The notes below the pieces were generated by a model that was not told where the DNA came from, made no database searches, and saw nothing but the letters and a program-made list of their open reading frames with translations. DNA of 40,533 nucleotides from JAXIHJ01 sp034189755 (lineage in GTDB: Bacteria; Planctomycetota; Phycisphaerae; SM23-33): the NCBI GenBank assembly GCA_034189755.1, contig JAXIHJ010000104.1:1-40533 (forward strand), written 5' to 3'. Made by a program: the position numbers and the translations under genes. Position 1 is the first letter of the stretch. Every line of letters begins with the position of its first letter. Positions 1-7,525 of the stretch are shown one piece after another.

Positions 1-126
1 GTAGCCCTGTGACGAGATACATAAACGGGCCGTTGTAAATCAGTACCCCGCAAAACGGAGGCACAAATAAACAGTAGGGGTGGAGCATCTCTGGAGCTTC
101 ATAGGCCGGGGAAGTATTTTAACCAC

Positions 127-212
127 GTTGCCCACTTTACCCATCTTGCCAATTTCCCTCAAGTTTTCAGCTACGGGTATCCGATGTTACCAATGTTGCC
201 CAAGTTACTCAT
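127..212. repeat. 9-nt periodic degenerate repeats in the gene-free left end
   Basis: The first 383 bases contain no convincing gene. Two short runs with an exact 9-base period stand out: four units at 127-162 (GTTGCCCAC, TTTACCCAT, CTTGCCAAT, TTCCCTCAA) and three at 186-212 (GTTACCAAT, GTTGCCCAA, GTTACTCAT), all variants of KTTRCCCAN. Just after them GCTGG (221-225), CCAGC (232-236) and GCTGG (243-247) can form two mutually exclusive hairpins. The function is unknown; the block may lie in the leader of the downstream gene. Confidence 0.55.
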
Positions 213-383
213 ATTAACAGGCTGGCTAAAACCAGCTGGCAAGCTGGAGAAAGTTGGTAACTTGTTTGAAAACAGACTTTTATGCTTGGGTGGTGAAGAA
301 AGCTGAAGACAAAGCATGCCTGTGAAGCGATAGGCCGGCAGAAAAACGCTTCGCGGACGATCGATGGGAAAGGATGACAGAAA

Positions 384-1154
384 ATGCAGATTTCAGAGCT
401 TTTTAAACAGTATGTGGAGCACTTGTTTTCCGGCAAGCGTTGTGAATCGCGCGAACTGATATTTGCCGCCCAGGACCGTGGCATACCTGCCTCGAAGCTG
501 CTGAAAATGGTGGTATGGAAGGCCATGGAGCAGGTCGAGAAGCTATACCGGGCAGATGAGATATCTCAGGTGGTGGAGCACATGGCTACGCGGATCAATC
601 GCATGGTGGCCGACCAGCTTCACGGCCTGCTGGCCCGCAAGCCAAAGTCGGGCAAGCGGATGATCGTTACCTGCGGTGACGGCCAGATCGAGGAACTGGG
701 CGCTCAGATTATTGCAGACCTGTTCGAAGCGGACGGCTGGAGCGTTTGGTTCCTGGGTTCGGGCGTGCCGAACGATGAAATTCTTGAACTGGTCGGCAAA
801 CTCCGTCCGGATGTGTTGTGCGTTTACGGTGCGCAGCCGTGCGGCGTGCCGAACATCCGACGGCTGATCGAGCTGGTCCGGGATGTCAACGCCTGCGACG
901 AGATGCAAATTTTGGTAACCGGCGGGGTGTTCAATCGTGCGGACGGCCTGGCCGAGGAAATCAAGGCCGACCTGTTCGCCCCGGATGTGAGCGAGGCGAT
1001 AAAGGTGATAGATGAGCACCCGGTGCGGATTCCCAAGCCGGACGTCCCCGAGCCTGGCCGGCGTCGCAAGCAAAAGAAGAAGGCAGCAGCCAAGCCCTCC
1101 AAAGCCAGGACTACCAGGCCAAGAAGGAGAATCAAGGTCGCCGTCAGCGCGTGA
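384..1154 (+). CDS. B12-binding-domain protein (cobalamin-binding-like, ligand His absent)
   Basis: This 256-residue protein has a helical N-terminal cap-like half (about 1-90) and a Rossmann-like half (about 95-215) that matches the B12-binding domain fold used by corrinoid proteins and B12 photoreceptor-like regulators. Visible family landmarks are the strand-turn GDGQIEELG, the following WFLGSGVP and the late VTGGVFNRADG. In canonical members the first turn carries DxHxxG, where His ligates cobalt; here the aligned positions read QxExxG, so classical His-on ligation looks unavailable. The C-terminus (about 218-256) is strongly basic (KQKKK, RPRRR), which could favour nucleic-acid contact, although no DNA-binding fold is visible. 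The start is supported by an AAAGGA-type ribosome site about 10 bases upstream. A strong terminator follows, so the gene is probably monocistronic. Domain confidence is fair; the biological role is unknown. Confidence 0.72.
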   Translation: MQISELFKQYVEHLFSGKRCESRELIFAAQDRGIPASKLLKMVVWKAMEQVEKLYRADEISQVVEHMATRINRMVADQLHGLLARKPKSGKRMIVTCGDGQIEELGAQIIADLFEADGWSVWFLGSGVPNDEILELVGKLRPDVLCVYGAQPCGVPNIRRLIELVRDVNACDEMQILVTGGVFNRADGLAEEIKADLFAPDVSEAIKVIDEHPVRIPKPDVPEPGRRRKQKKKAAAKPSKARTTRPRRRIKVAVSA

Positions 1155-1181
1155 GGACAACAGCGCAGAGAAATATGGAGC

Positions 1182-1218
1182 ACAGGCCGAGAGCTTTCGC
1201 TTTCGGCCTGTTTTTTTT
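1182..1218 (+). terminator. Rho-independent terminator
   Basis: A 13-bp stem (ACAGGCCGAGAGC paired with GCTTTCGGCCTGT, one G-T wobble) closes a TTTC loop and is followed directly by eight T residues. It lies 28 bases after the B12-binding gene and serves that plus-strand gene. On the minus strand no T-run follows, so it is unlikely to end the oxidase gene that converges on it. Confidence 0.9.
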
Positions 1219-1221
1219 AAA

Positions 1222-2655
1222 TCACAAATCGAAGATCTTGCCCGGGTTGAGGATATTGTTGGGGTCGAGGGCGAGCTTGACGGCCCGCATCATTTCAAGG
1301 GCCGGCTCGGAGATGAATATCGACATATAGGGTTTGCGCTTGTGGCCGATGCCGTGCTCGCCGGAAAGGCGTCCGCCGAGACCGGCGGTAAGCTCGTAAA
1401 GTTCCTTCAGGACGTTCGGCAGCTTTTGATTCCACTTTTCGATAGGCCAGTCATGCGGCTTGATAATCCGCGTGTGGAGGTTGCCGTCGCCGGCGTGGCC
1501 GTAGGATGGAATGACGAGGCCGTACTTTTTGCCCAGTTTCTGCATGCCTTTCAGCAGCAGGGCGATAGCGGCCGGCGGCACGACGAGGTCTTCGTTAGCC
1601 TGGTGGGGCGAGACAAGCCCGAACGCCTCACCGATGTTGCGGCGGACCTTCCATATCCGCTCGGAGGTGGTGGCGTTGTCGGCGACGTACACTTCGACGG
1701 CGCCGGCGGCCAGGCAGCCTTCGCCGATGGCCTCGTATCCCTGCTCGAGTTGGGCGACGTCAGGCCCGTCGAGCGTGATAATCAGCATTGCCCCGGCCTG
1801 GGCGTAGGGAATAGTCTCATTGAGGTACTCGCACGCCGCCTGCACGGAGGTTTTGTCCATGAACTCGATGGCGGTGGGGGTGATTCCACTTTGCGTCATG
1901 ATATCCGGCACCGCGGCCAGCGCTTGGTCGGCCGAGGCGAACAGCACCAGCAAATCGACGTTGGCCCGCGACAGCGGCAGGAGCCTAAGCGTAATCTTGG
2001 TGAATATGCCCAGCGTACCCTCCGAGCCTACCATGAGCGGAATGAGACTGTAGCCGGTAACGTCCTTGATGAGCTTGCCGCCGAGTGAGACAATCTCGCC
2101 GGTGGGGCTGACCATCTCCAGGCCGAGCACGTATCGGCCGGTAACGCCGTACTTAACGGCCTTGCCGCCTCCGGCGTTTTCCGCGACGTTGCCGCCTACG
2201 GTGCAGGTTTCCAGGCTCATCGGGTAGCCGGCGTAGAACAGTCCTTCCGGCGCGATCCGCTCGTTGATTTCGGCTGTAACCACGCCCGGCTCGACGACGA
2301 TCATCATGTTTTCGCGGTCGATTTCGAGGATTTCGTTCATCCGGTCGCACAGCAGGACGATTCCGCCGCAGAGCGGTACGGCCCCGCCGGATAAACCCGA
2401 GCCGGCGCCGCGCGGCGTTACGGGAATCCGCCGCCGGTTGGCCAGTTTCATAATGGCTGCGATTTGGTCCGCCGTTCGCGGACGAACGAGCGCCTCGGGC
2501 ATGTGAGCGTATTTGCGGTCGGGCACTTCGTCATGCGAGAAAGGATCGAGCTTCTCGGCCTCGCCGAAAACAACGTACCGCTCACCGACGATGCCTTTCA
2601 GCTCTTCGACGATTTCCGGTGTAACGGGATTGTATTTTAGGGCTTCCGCATTCAT
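1222..2655 (-). CDS. glcD: FAD-binding oxidase, GlcD / D-lactate dehydrogenase type
   Basis: This 477-residue flavoprotein belongs to the glycolate oxidase GlcD / D-lactate dehydrogenase family (FAD_binding_4 followed by FAD-oxidase_C). The N-terminal half shows the FAD-cradle signature PRGAGSGLSGGAVP and the segment GGNVAENAGGGKAVKYG; the C-terminal half shows SYGHAGDGNLH and GEHGIGHKRKPYM, typical of the substrate and FAD-capping domain. Length is normal for the family. It is the last gene of a minus-strand group containing etfB and etfA, so it probably passes electrons from a 2-hydroxyacid (lactate or glycolate) to the electron-transfer flavoprotein, as in the lactate dehydrogenase/Etf complexes of acetogens. 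No GlcE- or GlcF-like iron-sulfur subunit lies nearby, which favours the Etf-coupled reading. The exact substrate cannot be read from sequence. Confidence 0.88.
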   Translation of the reverse strand: MNAEALKYNPVTPEIVEELKGIVGERYVVFGEAEKLDPFSHDEVPDRKYAHMPEALVRPRTADQIAAIMKLANRRRIPVTPRGAGSGLSGGAVPLCGGIVLLCDRMNEILEIDRENMMIVVEPGVVTAEINERIAPEGLFYAGYPMSLETCTVGGNVAENAGGGKAVKYGVTGRYVLGLEMVSPTGEIVSLGGKLIKDVTGYSLIPLMVGSEGTLGIFTKITLRLLPLSRANVDLLVLFASADQALAAVPDIMTQSGITPTAIEFMDKTSVQAACEYLNETIPYAQAGAMLIITLDGPDVAQLEQGYEAIGEGCLAAGAVEVYVADNATTSERIWKVRRNIGEAFGLVSPHQANEDLVVPPAAIALLLKGMQKLGKKYGLVIPSYGHAGDGNLHTRIIKPHDWPIEKWNQKLPNVLKELYELTAGLGGRLSGEHGIGHKRKPYMSIFISEPALEMMRAVKLALDPNNILNPGKIFDL

Positions 2656-2685
2656 TCGGATTCGTCTAAGCTATCCAAAGGAAAT

Positions 2686-3142
2686 TCCAAATTCCAAATT
2701 ACAAGTTCCATGGAAATTCCAATTCCCAAAGTTACAAGCCTGATTGCGTTTTATTTACAATTGAGCTGAAGATACTTAGCAATTCGGTAGCTTCTTGTAC
2801 GAGACAATTCCGTTTATTTTCAAGCTTGGCGTCATTTTGCAGGTCCAGCAGGCCAAGCTAATACCGACTCTCCTTGGCTTCTTTGCGACATATCTTCATT
2901 CTATGGCGAAAGTCTTTCTTGCTGAGAGATTCATTCGCTTCAATGTAGTTTGCTCCAACGGAACCGGAAGCCCGGATCACTTGCTTGCCGTCTTCAAAGT
3001 TTGCAATGGTGTTCGGCAGACCCTTTACGAATGCCTGAACGTCCCTGGCGAAGTTGAACGTCCGGTCCTGAAGGTCGTAAGGTTTGGAATTTGTCATTTT
3101 GGTCATTGGAACTTGTTTGGAACTTGTCATTTGGAATTTGGA
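2686..3142. repeat. 25-bp inverted repeat flanking the four-helix-bundle gene
   Basis: The segment 2686-2710 and the segment 3118-3142 are reverse complements at 24 of 25 positions (left arm begins TCCAAATTCCAAATT, right arm ends ATTTGGAATTTGGA). They bracket the broken four-helix-bundle gene; the right arm overlaps its start codon. Both arms sit in an AT-rich vocabulary of AATTCC/GGAATT words unlike the neighbouring GC-rich coding DNA. This suggests that the gene plus its flanks arrived as a unit. Confidence 0.8.
2732..3130 (-). pseudogene. four-helix-bundle (23S rRNA IVP-like) protein, interrupted by an amber stop
   Basis: The N-terminal 90 residues match the four helix bundle / 23S rRNA intervening-sequence protein family (TIGR02436-like), including RASGSVGANYIEANE and the helix ICRKEAKESRY. 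At 2858-2860 the frame meets TAG exactly where family members normally have Trp (the usual run is KESRYW). The same frame then continues for 40 family-compatible codons (LGLLDLQNDAKLENK, then EATELLSIFSSIVNK) to a TAA at 2732, giving the normal family length of about 130 residues. One base change (TGG to TAG) therefore explains the break. It lies between etfA and glcD, is bracketed by a 25-bp inverted repeat, and is much more AT-rich than its neighbours, all of which suggest insertion into the operon. A sequencing error or amber readthrough is possible; a fresh pseudogene is simplest. Confidence 0.75.
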
Positions 3143-3151
3143 GTTTTGTTG

Positions 3152-4159
3152 TTAATCCTTCAATTTCTGAAGTTTCTCCACAAGCACCGGCACTACCTCA
3201 AACAGGTCTCCTACAATACCGAAGTCGGCCACGCGAAATATCTGTGCTTCGGGGTCGATGTTGATTGCGACGATGGTCTCGGCCGTCTGCATGCCAGCCA
3301 GGTGCTGGATGCTGCCGGAGACGCCGATGCCGATGTACAGCTTCGGCGTAACGGTCTTGCCGGAAAGCCCGATCTGATGCGGGTAGCTCAGCCAGCCTCG
3401 GTCGACCACGTCGCGGCTGGCGCCCAGCGCGGCGTCGAGGGCGTCGGCGAGTTTCTGGACCAGCGGAATGTTATCGCCCTTTTTGATGCCCCGTCCGACG
3501 GCGACCACGACGTCGGCGTCCTGCAGACCGTGTTTATCTTCAGCGGACCTGAAGCCCACTCGTTTAACCCGGCTGGCCAGGAGTTCCGTCGGCGCCTGGA
3601 TGCGTTCGACTTGTCCGGACCGCCCGGCAATTTTCGGCGCAGGCGGCGTAGAGCGCGGACGGACCGTAGCCATCTGCGGGCGGCAGGTCGGCGTCTTGAT
3701 GGTCGCCAGGATGTTGCCGCCGATAGCGGGGCGGGTCTGAAGCAGATTGTGCGTCTGCGGTTCGATGTCGAGCACGGTGCAGTCGGCGGTCAGGCCGGCA
3801 CCGAGCCTGACGGCTACGTAAGGCATCAGTGTCCGCCCGGTCGTGCTTGCACCGGCGATGATGATTTCCGGCTTGCGCTCGGCGGCGAGCTTTTCCAGGC
3901 AAGCGGCATACGGTTCAACGAGGAAGTGTTCCAGTTGTGGCGCTTCGGTCGCCAGCACGCAGTCGGCGCCGCGGTCGATCAGCTCCTGCAAGCCTGTGGG
4001 GTCGATCTTATGGCCGAAGATAACGGCCGTCAGGTTCGTGCCGCACTTGTCGGCCAGTTCGCGCCCGCGCGTCAACAGCTCGTAGCTGATGCGCAACACG
4101 CGCCCGTCTAACTGCTCGGCCAGGACCCAAACGCCGCTGTGTTGTAACATTTTTTTCAT
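3152..4159 (-). CDS. etfA: electron transfer flavoprotein subunit alpha
   Basis: This 335-residue protein has the two-part EtfA layout: an N-terminal alpha/beta domain (about 10-195) and the C-terminal FAD-binding domain (about 205-330). The C-terminal half contains the family's FAD signature: VAVGRGIKKGDN, LSYPHQIGLSGKTVTPKLY, GVSGSIQHLAGM and INIDPEAQIF followed by ADFGIVGDLFEVVP. Together with EtfB it forms a soluble FAD carrier that accepts electrons from dehydrogenases. In this operon the likely donor is the GlcD-type oxidase encoded downstream. Two candidate starts lie four codons apart (MKKM); the first is used here. The gene follows a 59-codon membrane-like gene after 47 bases. Confidence 0.95.
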   Translation of the reverse strand: MKKMLQHSGVWVLAEQLDGRVLRISYELLTRGRELADKCGTNLTAVIFGHKIDPTGLQELIDRGADCVLATEAPQLEHFLVEPYAACLEKLAAERKPEIIIAGASTTGRTLMPYVAVRLGAGLTADCTVLDIEPQTHNLLQTRPAIGGNILATIKTPTCRPQMATVRPRSTPPAPKIAGRSGQVERIQAPTELLASRVKRVGFRSAEDKHGLQDADVVVAVGRGIKKGDNIPLVQKLADALDAALGASRDVVDRGWLSYPHQIGLSGKTVTPKLYIGIGVSGSIQHLAGMQTAETIVAINIDPEAQIFRVADFGIVGDLFEVVPVLVEKLQKLKD

Positions 4160-4206
4160 GGGTTCAGGCCGGAGAAGCTCCCCGTCGCATCGCCCGGCCC
4201 GTGGGG

Positions 4207-4386
4207 CTACTTGCCTTTACGTGTGGGCCATTTTTGGGTGAATAACCCAATCAATGCCCCGCCTGCCGTGGCATATCGCAGGTCGTAGCGGTCCAGCTCA
4301 AAGACGTTTTTGGCCAGACAGAAGGCGATAAGCGCCGTTCCGATCGCCAGTCCGATCCGCCTGATGATGTCGAGTTGTATATCCAT
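4207..4386 (-). CDS. small two-helix membrane-like protein between etfB and etfA
   Basis: An open frame of 59 codons fits tightly between etfB and etfA. It starts with ATG 12 bases after the etfB stop, with AGGA just upstream as ribosome site (the etfB TAA overlaps it), and ends in TAG 47 bases before etfA. The predicted product begins MDIQLDIIRRIGLAIG and contains two moderately hydrophobic stretches (about 11-25 and 39-50) separated by a charged linker FELDRYDLRY, ending in the basic tail WPTRKGK. It may be a small integral membrane protein that docks the Etf/oxidase complex at the membrane, but that is conjecture from position. I do not recognise a family. Confidence 0.5.
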   Translation of the reverse strand: MDIQLDIIRRIGLAIGTALIAFCLAKNVFELDRYDLRYATAGGALIGLFTQKWPTRKGK

Positions 4387-4398
4387 GTTTGGGTTCCT

Positions 4399-5205
4399 TT
4401 ACTGATGCTGAAGCAGTTCGCGTTTTTGCAGGAACACCGCGAGCTTGTCAACGGCCTCGGCGGCGGTTTGTTCGTCGCAGGCGGTGAGCTTCTGGCACTC
4501 GCGGGCAACGGTGGGGCGAAAGATTTTGACCACGCGCGTCGGCGAGCCGGCCAGCCCCAGCTTGTCGGTCTCGACGTCCAGATCGTCCGGTCCCAACGTG
4601 GGCAGATCGGCCTTTCTGGCCCGCTGCTTGCCGCGCAGTGTCGGCAGGCGAGGATCGGCGATTTCCTTGACGACCGTCAGCACAGCCGGCAGCAAGACCT
4701 CCAGCAACTCGTAACCGTTTTCGACCAGGCGATGAACGCGGCAGGTCTTGCTGTCGGCGTGTTCGACCTTGCCTACGTACGTGACGACCGGCAGTTGCAG
4801 AAAGGCGGCTATGCCGGGTCCGACCTGCCCCGTGTCGCCGTCGGTGGCCCGCTCGCCGCAGACAATCAGGTCGAACTCGCCCAGCTTCCGCACAGCCGCC
4901 GCCAGCACGTAGCCGGTCGCCCATGTATCTGAGCCTGCAAAGGCCTTACTGCTTATCAGGACGCCGCAGTCGCAGCCCATGGCGATGGCCTCACGCAGTG
5001 CCTTGGCGGCCTTCGGCGGCCCCATGGAAATGGTTACTACCTCGCCGCCATGCGCCTCACGCAGACGGATGGCCGTCTCTATGGCGTAGAGGTCCAGCGG
5101 GTTGACGATTGCTTCAACGCCCTCCCGGATCATCGTGCCGGTTTCCTCGTCCATCCGGACGGCGCTAGTTTCCGGCACCTGCTTGATAGGAACGATGATT
5201 CGCAT
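4399..5205 (-). CDS. etfB: electron transfer flavoprotein subunit beta
   Basis: This 268-residue protein is a full-length EtfB. Landmarks are the N-terminal strand RIIVPIKQVPET, the segment IVNPLDLYAIETAIRLRE, the phosphate-binding area ISMGPPKAAKALREAIAMG, FAGSDTWATGYVLA, and ICGE-like CGERATDGDTGQVGPGIA near the nucleotide site. It pairs with the EtfA encoded two genes downstream. It is the first gene of the minus-strand operon and has a plausible sigma70-type promoter about 50 bases upstream. Whether the complex is electron-bifurcating cannot be decided by eye; the association with a GlcD-type oxidase is the arrangement seen in bifurcating/confurcating lactate dehydrogenases such as LctBCD of Acetobacterium. 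Confidence 0.95.
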   Translation of the reverse strand: MRIIVPIKQVPETSAVRMDEETGTMIREGVEAIVNPLDLYAIETAIRLREAHGGEVVTISMGPPKAAKALREAIAMGCDCGVLISSKAFAGSDTWATGYVLAAAVRKLGEFDLIVCGERATDGDTGQVGPGIAAFLQLPVVTYVGKVEHADSKTCRVHRLVENGYELLEVLLPAVLTVVKEIADPRLPTLRGKQRARKADLPTLGPDDLDVETDKLGLAGSPTRVVKIFRPTVARECQKLTACDEQTAAEAVDKLAVFLQKRELLQHQ

Positions 5206-5250
5206 TAAAATATTTCAGAGTTACAAGTTATAGGTCGCGCTGAAGTTTGC

Positions 5251-5279
5251 TTTGTACTGGACCGGACGTAGCTAGTCAA
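5251..5279 (-). promoter_or_regulatory. candidate promoter of the etf operon
   Basis: On the minus strand TTGACT (5279-5274) and TACAAA (5256-5251) are separated by 17 bases, a good match to the housekeeping consensus spacing, and lie upstream of the etfB start at 5205. Confidence 0.5.
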
Positions 5280-5320
5280 GTACGCTTTTACGACGGCGCG
5301 CGAAGGGTGAGACCGGAAAC

Positions 5321-5457
5321 GCCGCGAACGCCGCGAACAAAATAAAAAAAACTGCGTAAGCATTCAGCTATCAGCGTTCAGCCGTCAGCTTTAAGGAAAA
5401 GCAAAACAACGGAGTTTGTTTCCCTTTATTATCTTTTTTGTTCGCGTTGTTCGCGGC
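5321..5457. repeat. imperfect inverted repeat in the etfB / dehydrogenase intergenic gap
   Basis: The 302-base gap between the divergent etfB and dehydrogenase genes holds no gene. GCCGCGAACGCCGCGAAC at 5321-5338 is mirrored by GTTCGCGTTGTTCGCGGC at 5440-5457 (two mismatches), with A-rich and T-rich tracts on the inner sides. Between the arms lies a tandem-like block (CAGCTATCAGC, TTCAGCCGTCAGC, 5365-5390). A near copy of the right arm (GTTCGCGTCGTTCGCGGC) recurs at about 30818-30835, so this is a dispersed repeat family. Confidence 0.65.
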
Positions 5458-5507
5458 TGAAAAAACTTGTATGTTGGGCTTGCAGCGACCTTGGGAAGGG
5501 ATTGGCG

Positions 5508-6551
5508 ATGAAGACGGCGTTTCTGACAGGAATCAGGCAGTTGGAAATTCGCGATGTGCCCGAACCGAAAATCATCAACCCGGACGACGTGCTGATACGA
5601 ATCGACGTGGTGGGCGTTTGCGGCTCGGACGTTCACTATTACAAGACAGGCCGAATCGGCTCACTGGTCGTGGAGTTTCCCTTTCCTGTGGGCCACGAAT
5701 GCGCCGGCGAGGTGGTGCGTGTCGGGCCGGAGGTTACGGGCATTGAGGTCGGCCAGCGCGTCGTGGTTGACCCGCTGATAAACTGCGGCCGGTGCGACCA
5801 GTGCCTGACAGGCCGGCCTCACACCTGCCGCCGGCAGAAGTTTCTTGGCTGTCCGGGCCAGGCGCCAGGCTCGCTCAGCGAGTATTACGTCATGCCCGCC
5901 CGGTGTTGTTATCCCGTGCCGGATTCCGTCACGCAGGTTCAGGCGGTTTTGTGTGAGCCGTTGTCGATTGGCGTTTACGCAGCCCACCTGGCCGGGCAGG
6001 CAGAAGGCAAAAAGGCCGCCATCTTAGGTTCCGGGCCGATCGGCCTGTGCGCACTGCTCGCGCTGCGGGCGGCTGGCCTGCGGACGGCCTACAGCACCGA
6101 CCTGATCGACGAGCGGCTCGCCGTCGCGCAACGATGCGGTGCCGACTGGACGGGCAATCCGAATCAGCAGGATGTTGTCGCCGAGATTCTCCAGGCCGCC
6201 CCGGGTGGAGTGGATTTCGCCTTTGAATGCGCCGGCGAGCAGGAAACGCTGGACCAGGGCATCGAGCTGCTGGCGCCGGGCGGTGCGTTGCTGATGGTCG
6301 GCATCCCCGCCGAAGACTGCGTCCGTTTCTCGGCGGAAAAGATGCGGCGTAAAGAGCTGAGGTTTCAGAACGTCCGCAGGCAAAACGAGTGCGTTCAACC
6401 GGCCATCGACCTGCTCGCCGACGGCAAGGTCGACGTCGGGCCGCTTATGACGCACCATTTCCCGCTGGCAGAAGCCAAAAAGGCATTCGACCTGGTCTCG
6501 GAATATAAGGACGGCGTGGTCAAGGCGATTATCCACGTCTCGGAGCGATGA
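5508..6551 (+). CDS. zinc-dependent sorbitol/xylitol-type dehydrogenase (MDR family)
   Basis: This 347-residue protein is a medium-chain, zinc-dependent dehydrogenase of the sorbitol/threonine dehydrogenase group. The catalytic-zinc residues are visible as C38 in GVCGSD and H63-E64 in VGHECAGEVV. The structural-zinc lobe has its four cysteines (C93, C96, C99, C107). The NAD-binding turn is GSGPIG at about 174-179. The substrate is probably a polyol or related sugar alcohol, inferred from CGSDVHYYKTGRIG near the active site, a hallmark of the sorbitol branch. An upstream in-frame TTG exists two codons earlier, but ATG at 5508 with GGGAAGGG seven bases upstream is the better start. It ends 19 bases from a converging reductase gene. 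Confidence 0.9.
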   Translation: MKTAFLTGIRQLEIRDVPEPKIINPDDVLIRIDVVGVCGSDVHYYKTGRIGSLVVEFPFPVGHECAGEVVRVGPEVTGIEVGQRVVVDPLINCGRCDQCLTGRPHTCRRQKFLGCPGQAPGSLSEYYVMPARCCYPVPDSVTQVQAVLCEPLSIGVYAAHLAGQAEGKKAAILGSGPIGLCALLALRAAGLRTAYSTDLIDERLAVAQRCGADWTGNPNQQDVVAEILQAAPGGVDFAFECAGEQETLDQGIELLAPGGALLMVGIPAEDCVRFSAEKMRRKELRFQNVRRQNECVQPAIDLLADGKVDVGPLMTHHFPLAEAKKAFDLVSEYKDGVVKAIIHVSER

Positions 6552-6570
6552 TAATTATCGATTGAAGTGG

Positions 6571-7251
6571 CTACTTTACGTCTTGCTTGCCGTCGACAAA
6601 GATGCACTGGCCGGTGATCTTATCGTTTTCCAGCAGGCGGATGACCGCAGTTACAACGTCCTGCTCGCTGCCGGTTTGGCCTGTTGCAGCCTCGCCTTCT
6701 GCCGGCAGGACCAGGCCCGGGGCCACGCCGTTTACTTGTATCCGGCCTGCCAGCGCCTTGGCGGCCAGCTCGGTAAAGTTCATCAGCGCCTTCTTGCTCA
6801 GCGTATAGGCGAAGTACGACGTAACGTTGTCGGTAATCTTCGCGTCGAGCAGGTTGATGATTTGGCCTTTTCGGCACCGGCGGGCGAACTCGCGCGACAG
6901 GAAGAAAGGCGCCTTGAAGTTGATGTTGAAGTGCCTTTCGAAGATGTCCTCGTCGGTTTCAGCCAGGCCGGCCCGCTCGAATATCGCCGCGTTATTGACC
7001 AGCACGCTCAGGTCGGCGAAGGCGTCAAAAACACGCCCAGCCAGTGAGGACACCTGCTTCATATCACTTAAATCGGCCTGGAACAGACCAACGCGCCGAC
7101 CGGCGGATTCGATCTCGCCGGCGAGCGTCCTGGCCTCTCGGCCGGAGGTGTTGTAATGCAGTGCGATGTCGTAGCCTTTTTTCGCCAGCCCCAGCGCAAT
7201 CGCACGGCCGATGCGCTTGCCGCCGCCGGTAACCAGGGCCGATGCGTTCAT
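6571..7251 (-). CDS. short-chain dehydrogenase, FolM / pteridine-reductase-like
   Basis: This 226-residue SDR has the NADP-binding turn TGGGKRIGRA at 8-17, the NNAA motif at about 86-89, and the catalytic Y149-K153 in YTLSK. At the position of the usual catalytic serine the sequence reads NLLDAKI, with Asp instead; this and the RVNGVAPG-like QVNGVAPGLVLP segment are the pattern of pteridine reductases and FolM dihydromonapterin/dihydrofolate reductases. A role in pterin or folate reduction is therefore likely. The open frame extends upstream through a tRNA gene, so the start is placed at ATG 7251, where the homologous domain begins. The tRNA-Arg gene lies 72 bases upstream on the same strand. 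Confidence 0.82.
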   Translation of the reverse strand: MNASALVTGGGKRIGRAIALGLAKKGYDIALHYNTSGREARTLAGEIESAGRRVGLFQADLSDMKQVSSLAGRVFDAFADLSVLVNNAAIFERAGLAETDEDIFERHFNINFKAPFFLSREFARRCRKGQIINLLDAKITDNVTSYFAYTLSKKALMNFTELAAKALAGRIQVNGVAPGLVLPAEGEAATGQTGSEQDVVTAVIRLLENDKITGQCIFVDGKQDVK

Positions 7252-7323
7252 ATCGCAAGAGTTCCCGAAAAGGCTTGTCGTGTCGTACCTCGCCAGAAGC
7301 CGACCGCCGCGTGCGGTCATGAT

Positions 7324-7397
<74 letters not shown>

Positions 7398-7525
7398 TTG
7401 GGTGTGTTTACACCCTGAAAATACACGCTTGGCGGCCGTTTGCAAGGGCTTTCGCGCGGCACCTTTGACGTTAGAGGGAAAACGATGAATGCCAAACGAA
7501 ATTTCATACTGCTGCAAACCGGCGG

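Noticed and set aside
270..383. Faint resemblance of the leader before the B12-binding gene to a c-di-GMP-I (GEMM) riboswitch (ACAAAGC, a GCCT/AGGC hairpin, CCGGCAG)
   Set aside because: The core GGACGCAAAGCC and the paired first helix with its tetraloop are missing, and no cobalamin-riboswitch core (GCCACTG) is present either.
1222..2655. Long open frames on the plus strand opposite the oxidase, etfA and etfB genes
   Set aside because: They are antisense shadows of strongly conserved genes and show no family features of their own.
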